From Branchiostoma floridae (lineage: Eukaryota; Chordata; Leptocardii; Amphioxiformes; Branchiostomatidae), in contig NC_049990.1 of NCBI RefSeq assembly GCF_000003815.2, forward strand, positions 9,687,539 through 9,751,538: a stretch of DNA of 64,000 nt, read 5' to 3'. The position numbers were made by a program, and so were the translations under genes. Positions 28,701 through 36,413 of this stretch are shown one piece after another. The stretch's first letter is position 1. Every line of letters starts with the position of its first letter. A model generated the notes under the pieces. It was not told where the DNA came from, did no database searches, and saw only the letters and a list, made by a program, of their open reading frames with translations.

Positions 28701-31700
28701 CTTCAGCTGCGTCGTCTGGGGCTGCAGTAGGAAGGCAGGACTGTCCCTTCGAGGTTGCATCATGCCATGTGCTGCGTCCCTGCTTTCTTCAACATCACGC
28801 AAGGCTAATGCAAGGGCCGTGCTTTGTACCCCCTGGCTTGTGCGGTCCCTGCCAACAGGACTAGAGCTTCGAGGGGTGCCTGCGGGCGTACTCGCATGGG
28901 AAGACCGTGCACTGCCGACATCACTTCCCGCCACGCTGCTGGCGGCCCTGCTTAGTGGGGAGGGGCGGAACTCTACGTGCCTGAATTCCTGGCTCTGAAA
29001 CCGAGTCAAGAACTTCGGCGGAACGTACACCCTGGCAGCCTCCTGCGGCGGTGCCTGTTCCTTCGGCGTCTCGTCGTCCGACTCGTCGCCGCCCGACAGA
29101 TAGTAGTCACGGGGAGGAAGAGGGGGAGGTGCCGGCGGTGCAGCGAACTGGGCCTCCATCATGGTTGCCATTGTAGCAGTATCCGTGGAGATCTTTGTGG
29201 CATCTTGCTCCCAGCTGGCCTGCATGTCCCCGGGCACGGCGTGTACTCTTCTGCCAATTGCATTATGCAAGGCTTGGCCCAGCGTCACCGGTGATAGAGG
29301 AGACATGGCCGACACTTGGTGTGCAGATAATAAACCCAGGCCAAAGGACGGCAGAGGTGGCGGTGAGGGGAGTCTGTCGGCCTGAACTGTGGCGACCATG
29401 TGTGATGCCTCGGTCGTGTCTTTCGTCTCCCCTGTAGACGTCTTTATTCCCACTGTGGTGGAGTGCTTCAGCTGCGTCTCCTGGGTCTGAGACTCCAGTC
29501 GGAAGGCAAGACTGTCCCTTCGAGGTTGCATCATGCCATGTGCTGTGTCCCTGCTCTCTGCAACATCACGCAAGGCTGATGCAAGGGCCGTGCTTTGGAC
29601 CCCCTGGCTTGTGTGGTCCCTGCCAACAGGACTTGAGCTTCGAGGGGTGCCTGCGGGCCTACTCGCACGGGAAGACCGAACACTACCGACATCACTTTCC
29701 GCCACACTGCTGATGGCGTTGCTTCGTGGAGAGGGGTTGAACTCTACGTGCCTGAATTCCTGGCTCTGAAACCGAGCCAAGAACTTCGGCGGATCGTACA
29801 CCCTGGCAGCCTCCTGCGGCGTTTCCTGTTCCTTCGGCGTCTCGTCGTCCGACTCGTCGCCGCCCGATAGATAGTAGTCAGGGGGAGGAAGAGGGGGAGG
29901 TGCCGGCGGTGCAGCGAACTGGGCCTCCATCATGGTTGCCATTGTAGCAGTATCCGTGGAGATCTTTGTGGCATCTTGCTCCCAGCTGGCCTGCATGTCC
30001 CCGGGCACGGCGTGTACTCTTCTGCCAATTGCATTATGCAAGGCTTGGCCCAGCGTCACCGGTGATAGAGGAGACATGGCCGACACTTGGTGTGCAGATA
30101 ATAAACCCAGGCCAAAGGACGGCAGAGGTGGCGGTGAGGGGATTCTGTCGGCCTGAACTGTGGCGACCATGTGCGATGCCTCGGTCGTGTCTTCCGTCTC
30201 CCCTGTAGACGTCTTTCTTCCCACTGTGGTGGAGTGCTTCAGCTGCGTCTCCTGGGTCTGAGACTCCAGTCGGAAGGCAAGACTGTCCCTTCGAGGTTGC
30301 ATCATGCCATGTGCTGTGTCCCTGCTCTCTGCAACATCACGCAAGGCTGATGCAAGGGCCGTGCTTTGGACCCCCTGGCTTGTGTGGTCCCTGCCAACAG
30401 GACTTGAGCTTCGAGGGGTGCCTGCGGGCCTACTCGCGCGGGAAGACCGAACACTACCGACATCACTTCCCGCCACACTGCTGATGGCGTTGCTTCGTGG
30501 AGAGGGGTTGAACTCTACGTGCCTGAATTCCTGGCTCTGAAACCGAGTCAAGAACTTCGGCGGAACGTACACCCTGGCAGCCTCCTGCGGCGGTGCCTGT
30601 TCCTTCGGCGTCTCGTCGTCCGACTCGTCGCCGCCCGATAGATAGTAGTCAGGGGGAGGAAGAGGGGGAGGTGCCGGCGGTGCAGCGAACTGGGCCTCCA
30701 TCATGGTTGCCATTGTAGCAGTCTCTGTGGAGATTTTTGTGACATCTTGCTCCCGGGAGCTGACAGTGGCGCGCTGTCCAACCTCTGCCGTCTGTGTCGT
30801 GTATACAACAGGAGCGGCCTGTGCTGGTGCACTGCCTCCTGGCAGTGAAGGAGGGGAAGGCGGAGGGGTGAACGCAAGTGCTGTCTTCTCCTGCCTTTCT
30901 TCCAGCTCATACTTCTTGACTGCGCCCTCGATGACGTTTGTGGTTGGTATCTTTTCCAGCTTCTGTAGTTTCTCCTCTTCTTCCAGTTCCTTGGTTTTGG
31001 GGGCATCGCCCTTCATGACTGCTTGACTGGTCTGCAGAGAAGTCGTGTCTTCCTTCTTGCCTTTCTCGTATTTGGCCACAGTGCTCTTCTGTGACACGGC
31101 ACTGGACTGAGAGGTGAAGGGCAGGGCCTGTTTCTTTTCCTGACGCTCTTCCTCGCGACGTTTGAGCGTGTTCTTTAGGTCTTGAACCACTGGTGGGTGG
31201 AGACTAGAGCGCCTTCGACGGTCTGGCACTTTCCAGATTGTGCCTTTTTGCTCCTCGTCAGATTTCTGTGACTTTTGAGGAGAACGTTTTGCGTCACACT
31301 CCACCTTGACCACTTCTTTGCTGTCTGGCTTCTCTGACTTTCCACTCTGCGCTTGAGTATGGGGCCTTATTGGGTTTCTTGCCATACAGGGAATGCTTGC
31401 TTTCCGTGGCATACCAGCGGTCGGCATCACATTCTTTATCCCTGGAATTTCTCCCCGAACTGGAAAACGTCCCTTGGACAGTTTGGTCTTCTGCCTAGGC
31501 CTATCACTGCGTGGCTGTGCGCCTGTAGCGTTTTGAACGTCTACGGCAGACACAGAGGGCGGTGGGGACACTCTGATTGCCATCAGGCAGTTGTCACTCG
31601 ACGTTGCCGTGTCCGTCCTGTCGACAGGAGCATTTGAGGTAAGTACGGGCAGGCCGCCTTCTTTTGTGGCGCCCAAGAGAGGCATCAAGCCTGCTACTTT

Positions 31701-33011
31701 TGTCACGACGCCCGACACGGCGCCCGACAAAATCCGTGACAGCCCCAGTGTGCTGGCCTCCATCGTGCTGTACGTCTGGTTAACTTGGTAGATAAGTCCG
31801 ACAAAAAGTGTCGGGTCAACGAGAACGGCCTCTGTCGATTGCATTATGGGGTCGACGATCGAGACAGCGCGGTTCAGAATGCGAAGGCATCTGTTCTTTG
31901 ACATCAGCCTCTCAGTCACGGAAACCGTTATTTTAAGAATGGATGTTTTGACTCTGTTTGCCGCACCGTAGGAGTCAGCCACGGCCGTGGGTTTGACTCT
32001 GGCGCCTTTTTTGGTTTGGGCAGGCTCTGTCTCAGGTGTCCCTCCAGAGGACCCAGATTTGGGAGACCTTTTACCGGATGGGACATCGTTTGCCGGGAAG
32101 AGCCCGGTCATTCTGGCTCCCTTTGCCTCTCGGGTGACGCTCGATCCGCCAGATTTCCCGCCAAGATCATCCGGCTTGCTCGTCGACTCTTTCCCTGTCC
32201 ACGGGGAGTCAGTCTTTTCCGAGGGCTTCAGTAGGGCCTCAAGTGGACTCTCGCCGCGGGCCTCTTTCTCAGCAGGGGCCCCTCCAGCTTCTTCGCGGAC
32301 TTGAGGAGTGTCTGAGTCCCCAATCTTAGTGATACCTGCGAAGTAGATGCTGGAATTCTTTCGCCCGATGAAGATGGTTGGTTCCTCCTGACGCGCCATC
32401 TGGCAGGGCAGGTCCAGGCCGGGTGGGGGCGGGCCTAACTCGTGCCCTTTATCCTGCCTTTGCATCTGTCGGACCCAGTATACCAGGGCCTTGTTGTTCG
32501 GGTTGTGGTTCTTATCAAACTTCTTAACCCACGGCCTAGGGTCGGTGAAGTCCTCCGGCTCGCCGAAGTAGTTTAGGGTGATTGTAAATTTTCTGCGGTT
32601 GGCTCGACGGCGGCTGTCTTGTCTTATGGCCTCCTGGCTTTCTCCAAACTCAAACTTCTTGACTGCGCCGTTTGAGGTGAATATCTTTGGCAGCTTCTGT
32701 ACTTTCTGCTTTTCCTCCTGTTCCTTGGGTCCTGGGGCATCGCCCTTCATGAACGACAATCTCACGTTCCAGGTGTGGATGAGTCCGGTTATGTCAAGAA
32801 CAGAGCCCATCTTGTCCATACCTGACTCACATCTGCCGTCTTTGAACGAAGCTGTGCTGTTCGCACTGCGGATCAGTTTCTCTGCATATTTTGATACATC
32901 AGTGTTCGACTGCGCAGGGGAGGGGCGCGCAACGCTCAGTGTGGGACCTAGCCCAGCACTACTGCTAGCACTGCTAGCACTAACATCTAACTTATCTTCT
33001 ACAGTATTCAT
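22704..33011 (-). CDS. Giant intronless ORF, 3,435 aa, proline-rich repeat protein of unknown family
   Basis: A single uninterrupted frame of 10.3 kb runs from ATG at 33011 to TGA at 22704, in a region where neighbouring genes have exons of 50-300 bp. I do not recognise the family. The N-terminal 180 residues are the least repetitive part. Residues about 350-500 contain a more ordinary, hydrophobic-containing stretch. Residues about 768-1540 are three tandem copies of a 257-residue block. Residues about 1830-2080 hold 11 tandem copies of a 23-residue unit containing VPSPPALPPMELLMAGIS; a few further copies lie outside. A looser motif, roughly GDETVENVAEA...IPxPPPLPTPEQLRRPSLP, recurs throughout. 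Residues about 2450-2800 are Lys/Ser/Thr-rich. The C-terminus has acidic patches, a charged predicted coiled coil (KERERKREREARERAMKEA) and a basic tail. No signal peptide or clear transmembrane segment is seen. It looks like a disordered scaffold or cytoskeleton-type protein; that is inference. Confidence 0.85.
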   Translation of the reverse strand: MNTVEDKLDVSASSASSSAGLGPTLSVARPSPAQSNTDVSKYAEKLIRSANSTASFKDGRCESGMDKMGSVLDITGLIHTWNVRLSFMKGDAPGPKEQEEKQKVQKLPKIFTSNGAVKKFEFGESQEAIRQDSRRRANRRKFTITLNYFGEPEDFTDPRPWVKKFDKNHNPNNKALVYWVRQMQRQDKGHELGPPPPGLDLPCQMARQEEPTIFIGRKNSSIYFAGITKIGDSDTPQVREEAGGAPAEKEARGESPLEALLKPSEKTDSPWTGKESTSKPDDLGGKSGGSSVTREAKGARMTGLFPANDVPSGKRSPKSGSSGGTPETEPAQTKKGARVKPTAVADSYGAANRVKTSILKITVSVTERLMSKNRCLRILNRAVSIVDPIMQSTEAVLVDPTLFVGLIYQVNQTYSTMEASTLGLSRILSGAVSGVVTKVAGLMPLLGATKEGGLPVLTSNAPVDRTDTATSSDNCLMAIRVSPPPSVSAVDVQNATGAQPRSDRPRQKTKLSKGRFPVRGEIPGIKNVMPTAGMPRKASIPCMARNPIRPHTQAQSGKSEKPDSKEVVKVECDAKRSPQKSQKSDEEQKGTIWKVPDRRRRSSLHPPVVQDLKNTLKRREEERQEKKQALPFTSQSSAVSQKSTVAKYEKGKKEDTTSLQTSQAVMKGDAPKTKELEEEEKLQKLEKIPTTNVIEGAVKKYELEERQEKTALAFTPPPSPPSLPGGSAPAQAAPVVYTTQTAEVGQRATVSSREQDVTKISTETATMATMMEAQFAAPPAPPPLPPPDYYLSGGDESDDETPKEQAPPQEAARVYVPPKFLTRFQSQEFRHVEFNPSPRSNAISSVAGSDVGSVRSSRASRPAGTPRSSSPVGRDHTSQGVQSTALASALRDVAESRDTAHGMMQPRRDSLAFRLESQTQETQLKHSTTVGRKTSTGETEDTTEASHMVATVQADRIPSPPPLPSFGLGLLSAHQVSAMSPLSPVTLGQALHNAIGRRVHAVPGDMQASWEQDATKISTDTATMATMMEAQFAAPPAPPPLPPPDYYLSGGDESDDETPKEQETPQEAARVYDPPKFLARFQSQEFRHVEFNPSPRSNAISSVAESDVGSVRSSRASRPAGTPRSSSPVGRDHTSQGVQSTALASALRDVAESRDTAHGMMQPRRDSLAFRLESQTQETQLKHSTTVGIKTSTGETKDTTEASHMVATVQADRLPSPPPLPSFGLGLLSAHQVSAMSPLSPVTLGQALHNAIGRRVHAVPGDMQASWEQDATKISTDTATMATMMEAQFAAPPAPPPLPPRDYYLSGGDESDDETPKEQAPPQEAARVYVPPKFLTRFQSQEFRHVEFRPSPLSRAASSVAGSDVGSARSSHASTPAGTPRSSSPVGRDRTSQGVQSTALALALRDVEESRDAAHGMMQPRRDSPAFLLQPQTTQLKHSTTVRRKTSTGEAEDTVEASHVVATGQADRIPSPPPLSSFGLGLLSAHAVSAMSSLSPVTLGQALHDAIERRGHAVPGHMQSSSLGNDGLSVRLQSQATKLIHSTTVRRKTSTGETEDTTETSHMVATVQADRIPTSSPLPAFSLGAQALIAPPAAIAIPSAAPTMGLLSHSTAAPALPVPRLGGLTSPGLPGGRDMRHTSTSAKVRQKMSVNKGDETVENVAEANQAMATTEVVQIPPPTPLPTPEQLRRPSLPRAMPHLMMHGAGFGRVPSPPALPPMELLMAGISGGFERVPSPPALPPVELLMAGISSGFGRPQANMATALNKMTHKTKATKGDETVENVAEASETLGTMEVGHIPELPPLPTPEQLRRPSLPQATPHLMMHGAGFGRVPSPPALPPMELLMTGISGGFGRVPSPPALPPMELLMTGISGGFGRVPSPPALPPMELLMTGISGGFGRVPSPPALPPVELLMAGISGGFERVPSPPALPPMELPMAGISGGFGRVPSPPALPPMELLMAEISDGFGRVPSPPALPPVELLIAGISGGFGRVSSPPALPPMELLIAGISGGSGRVPSPPALPPVELLIAGISGGSGRVPSPPALPPMELLMAGTSGGFGRVPSPPALPPMELLMAGISDGKNVEEAGQTVATMEAGHIPAPLPLPTPEQLGQPITLPQLPQSGPRPIMALMLAEPAGPAIPQPPPLAASLMSPCRDGGTFMRSTTASNKITHNTKATKGDETVENVAEASETVDTMEFGHILEPLPLPTPEQLRRPSLPRSEPHLMMHGAGFGRVPSPPALPPVELLIAGISGGSGGVPFPPALPAIEFLMSEISSTSRQVPYPPALPTMEFLMSGISGFPERDASQASPRPRLDLVGSGAMQPLPDPNRQYTAMSTYAAQESNLSQKRSVTRRDEGTEHSIGTKAAALHTNIPEPPPLPMINYFVPNCDYPRDTFEHQITQTVARFSHRRELFIKLCQDKEDVTDFLIGLEEDESQFSPEVVEEMREEASEELARINASFSELLMTTSGRNQVKDAGGSQCSEELLEPRQVPAERSVPIHHKTPQKDPRTHTCRIHSRSEDSASKIPLVRTPRQTSERKYPYRQPGEKAYSSGKGTRSRGLPQPKVVVTPAMRPQPASETESASGMAEDQSFAPRGRTPLKNVHVRKADGSRSPPGLAAGKTDEQSARGSAETVAKTRNGTVKGGKAGMTRKEYNESGSSDAQAIPSKDAKKTDSVSKDAAAKRFGPEGSTKKEMSSKVKGPQKAGASGTPHTPKKTKVTYKDVRSKLTTSVKVARASSTAKSTHTGSSKSSLHSKDENAPATGPSGQTKESTQDKKENPSLEASQKGANVPKAGPSGVQTAKSAPTKIPQASKDVDAKGTTLAIGRSAMSPRRTDMQATDKTPVKQTAHSPSKIPRPVQRAVKRTVPVIWTKSPGDGEGCGTSMRSTTAFNKMTHKGDETVPVENVAEARETVGTMEVGRIPKPPPLPPPEQLRRPSLPRATTYLMMHGAGFGRVPSPPALPPVELLMSKKMTHKTTVTKGDETVENLAEASETAATMEAVHIPETPPLPTPEQLRRPSTLPQAAPQLNMALQTTEPSAQGTSQYPPSLMSPAHGQGGGTVMRSTTSSNKMTHKTKVKKGDETVENVAEASETVATMEVGHIPEPPPLPTPEQLRHPSLPRATSHLMMHGAGFGRVPSTQTSKDTAERETERLHQDRSQTDLRRTGSSSMAPGATSASYKPPGIEKQVKYDVDRSPVMLPGHVGASTGVRSRPSMPGTGSVPKKLDMEVFDSSEDSEDQIDLDKPVSAEDLEDDQYWQALEKKVYAMVKKSMELETVEEGSAEDETPVQEASSTVEKPSKFSEMFQSRKERERKREREARERAMKEAAGKNEVPHKLDPPTAKPFYGPPLPPEMQKNTPEKKKTGLTRHGHKGKATLVASKAEEEEPSTSKKSGGKLTPSKLVGKIKGGFTRVKDSIKSKLSGEESKFNSETH
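26770..27535 (-). repeat. 69-bp coding tandem array, 11 units of 23 aa
   Basis: Inside the giant ORF. Each 69-bp unit encodes FGRVPSPPALPPMELLMAG followed by ISGG, with few substitutions (M/V before ELL, LMA/LMT/LIA, G/S/D near the end). Neighbouring units are nearly identical at DNA level, including three in a row ending ELLMTGISGG at 27330-27535. Further units occur at about 26115-26330 and 27765-27895, and one near 24100-24155. Confidence 0.95.
28400..30712 (-). repeat. Three tandem copies of a 771-bp coding block
   Basis: Identical landmarks occur at 29161, 29932 and 30703 (exactly 771 bp apart). The blocks are about 29940-30710, 29169-29939 and 28400-29168. Each encodes about 257 residues with APPAPPPLPPPDYYLSGGDE near one end and IPSPPPLPSFGLGLL near the other. 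By eye the first two copies differ at about 9 of 257 residues. The third is much more diverged in its second half. Confidence 0.95.
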
Positions 33012-34370
33012 TTTTTTTATTTTTGTACTTTTTTACAACAACTTAGCAATCGTACACATAAAATACGTAATAGAGTCTTTGTTAAGCTTCGGACGGGCGA
33101 ACTCGGCTCTCGTCGGTTGGCGGGGATTGACGAGGATGGCTGAAGTCTGCCGAAGTCGACCAGAGCTGCCTTATATGATTCGGCGGCGTCCTTCGTGTAG
33201 GGAGGGAAAAATAGTTACTTCTTGCTCGATAGCTACGAGCAGTAAAATGCAAATAATTTGCAGAAAACTTTTTTTTCTATTTTCACCTAGCGTATTGTAT
33301 CGCGCATTTAAATGCAAATTTGAATTACCATTTTTAATTGATAAAAAGTGAAGGTTTGCTTTCTAGACAGACCTAATCTACAGCTAGGGTGGATCAGTGT
33401 CACGGCTGATGTAGGAAGACATGCTGATGTTGATGTTGGTCTGGATTGGAAGAAAAACACTCCCTGGAGGTTGTCTCTCGTACTACACCAACATCACGGC
33501 CCAGGGGCTTCCAACTGCAGGTGCACACGTGTTTCTCGTGAGTTGAGTGTCATTATAGTTGGAAAGAGCTGATCGAATTTGATAGATTTTCTCTTCTGTA
33601 CAACTGTTTCTATGCATATTTTTCAGCTTTCAGTGAATAAGTACTCATATAGTTCAACAAACGTGAGCTTTCCCTGTCCAAAGTCTACTGTATACCGGTC
33701 GGCATGGACTTTTCGAATTACTTTCTAAAACATAACTTACGTCAATAAAAGTTGATTGGCGTAAAATGATGCGCAGAGGCCACAAAGAAACCGAAAACAA
33801 AAGCAGTGCGCCTAATTACGGTATGTAAAAATTACGCACGTTCTGCGATAGGGCTGATAAAAGTAAACTACATACATGTATTTGAACATTTCTTATATGT
33901 TAACAAAATCAATTTTTTCCCCGAAATCATCCTAAATCCATAAAATTTACTTGTTTTGACCTGATACTTCTTTTTACTAACTATTACAGCAATAGAAACT
34001 GGTGATAAAATTCACATGCATCTCTGTTTCAATGTGTACACACTGCACAGAAAAGTAGAATACCCACTAGTACTATGATCACAATACAGTAGAGTACAGA
34101 TGTTTCGCATGTACACATATCCTACTGCATGTACATGTGTACGTACTAGTATCTGAAACTTTCGCTTCAGCATGATAAAAATATAACTTTACCTGTGAAA
34201 GCAATTTGTACAAACGGAATCGCATTATGACACCAATCTATCTCATGTCTCAATCAATTCAATCTTCTATAAGTGAATTAATGACATAGCGTACTTCTAT
34301 TTCATTATTTCACTAGAAGATGGGATAGTACCCTTCAAGGGGGTTATGAAATAACCTCCTTGTACCTTCT

Positions 34371-34428
34371 ATCTCATTATTTCACTAGAAGAAGAACTAA
34401 TCTTCTTTTGCTAGTGAATGAATGAGAT
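34371..34428. repeat. Perfect-type hairpin
   Basis: ATCTCATTATTTCACTAG at the left is mirrored by CTAGTGAATGAATGAGAT at the right, with AAGAAG/CTTCTT completing the stem round a short loop. A partial copy of the left arm lies at about 34302-34320. Probably a small fold-back element. Confidence 0.7.
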
Positions 34429-34559
34429 AGCGTTCCTCTAGTAAACAACGCAGTATTCAAACGGAGACACTGAAGAATCGTTGGTTTTATTTTGTTAGTA
34501 CGCTTGACGCGTTGGTTTCTGGAACGCCCAAACATTGTTCTACAGCAACGGCTCTCAAC

Positions 34560-35285
34560 GCAAAGTGTCGCCATGTGGCGCCACCTGTCGTAACAAGACG
34601 GCACTGCAGCTAATGTTGTCAACCTGAAACGCAAATCTTAACCCACTGATATCCTGAAATTTGCTAACATATGATTTCATAACCCGCCCGAGTTGTACCT
34701 ACTTTGAGTTGGTTGATGTTCGAATTCGCTGATGTTTTCTACCAATGTTGATGTACGGAACGATCGCCGCGCTCGCAATTATAAATATCACATTTAGATG
34801 GTTCTTTGCACAGCATACTTAAGTACTTCTTTAACGATTTTCGCGACTTTGATTCGCGTAACGAGCCAAAACCGTTCACGGATTTACAGACTACTTTCGT
34901 GGTTACGTGCGGAAAATGTAATGTGCGATAACACAGTTGTACGTCCCGGCAGCGCGTCGCAGCAGCATGGTTATAGCGGGGCCTGCTCGCAGTGCCAATA
35001 TCTGTGTGTATATTTTCATATTCAACAGCAAAACAACATGAAATGTAGGTCTCACCTGAAGCCCTGCGGTCTCGAACACTGCGCTGTAAACAGAACGGTT
35101 AGAAAGGTTCAAATCTTTATTGAGATTTCTCAGAAAATCGCGGCGATGACGGAGAGCAGCGACGAAAACGTCTTCTCCTGAAGGTCATAGACGGCGATAT
35201 GTTTACAACTCTTGTCGCGCTGTGACGCGTCGTGACGTCACTGACGGCGCACGGTTTGGGGGTTCTGGAACGGTTGTTACGTGAT
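34560..35285 (-). repeat. Dispersed repeat unit A (CRE and donor-like site)
   Basis: Read on the minus strand, it carries TGACGTCA (35233-35240), a block with CTCAATAAAGATTT, then GGGCTTCAG followed by a donor-like GTGAGAC (about 35052), a block conserved with about 44056-44147 (contains GTCCCGGCAGCGCGTCGCAG as read on plus), and finally a core near 34576-34611 containing GGCACTGCAGC on plus. The same order is seen in two tandem units at 43.2-46.0 kb. Confidence 0.75.
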
Positions 35286-36413
35286 GGAGAGAAACACGTG
35301 AACAGCAGACAGAGAGCACGTGATCACCAACAGAAAACACATGACCAGGCAAGTTTCAATTGACACACTAATTGACACTGGGTTCCTGTTGGTAAGGCCA
35401 TTTATCAAAGTTTACATTTTTTCAGAAATAAAAGTGACACGATATAAATATAGATAAATAAATAAAGGCAATTAAAGCTTAACAGACTTTGGCAGTCAAC
35501 CGTCGGCCTGCCAGCAACATAAAACGGCTTGCATTGCACAATGGCATTATATGAAAATGCACAATGTTCTCGGTCAATGTAATGAGCGTGTGGCTGTCCA
35601 TACCATAGGAGCTAGATATTCAAAGGCTTTGCATTGATATACAATGACATTCGTGCGCTTGAAGCTAGGGGAGATTTTATCTATCATTAGAACCTCCCTC
35701 TGTCAATCAGGTAGCTGCGGTGTAGGTATGCGTGCATGGCAAAAGGCTGTAATACCGCTCCCACGTTTGACCAATCACCAACTGAGATTTAGAACGGGTA
35801 TGCGTTATGCAAAAGCCGGCTATACCGGTTTAACAACGTATGTAGGTACTGCATTTTACTGGATTCGGTTCGGCGCTCAAAGCAAAAAGAGGTAAGTTTT
35901 GTTTGCAATAGAGGATAAAATCACATCAAAATATCAGGAATAGTCAGATATTGGCACAATAGCAGTGATGGGAGGGAGTTGTCGAAGCTGGTGGCAAATC
36001 TTGTAAGAATTTTGGATGGCCGTTGTTTTGAGCAGCTGTGAATGATCTTGCGAAACCTTGATTTGATACATTCAATGACGTTTTAGAAAATACACAACGT
36101 AGGGATAGTTCATCATGTATGCAATGTGTCAGCATATGTAATCCCATAGCCCGTATTCATGTAATTATCGTATCGCGGGTACAGAAAATCCCCCTTGTCC
36201 TCAAAAACACATTCATTTCAGATGAAGCCTCTAGCTGAGTTGCGGTGTACATGTAGATGCATGACAAAAGACTGCAATACCTCTCCCACAAATAACATGG
36301 CAAAGGAAGTCATAGATTGACCTTTTCTAATGCAGTTTCTTCGATCGAACGTTTCTCGTCTTTAAACAAAGCCTCTGTCTATCTGTCTGTCTGTCCTGAA
36401 GTGAAACATAAGT

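Larger units (their letters stand above)
33012..36413. other. Intergenic region between divergent genes
   Basis: Separates the minus-strand giant ORF from the plus-strand eIF4A-like gene, so it should hold both promoters. No gene is seen. It contains a hairpin at 34371-34428, a repeat unit at 34560-35285 related to those at 43-46 kb, and (AAAT)n-type A/T-rich sequence near 35450. Confidence 0.6.

Noticed and set aside
34903..35112. Small minus-strand ORF in repeat unit A as a conserved peptide gene
   Set aside because: The corresponding sequence in unit B reads in a different frame with different residues, so the DNA, not a peptide, is conserved.
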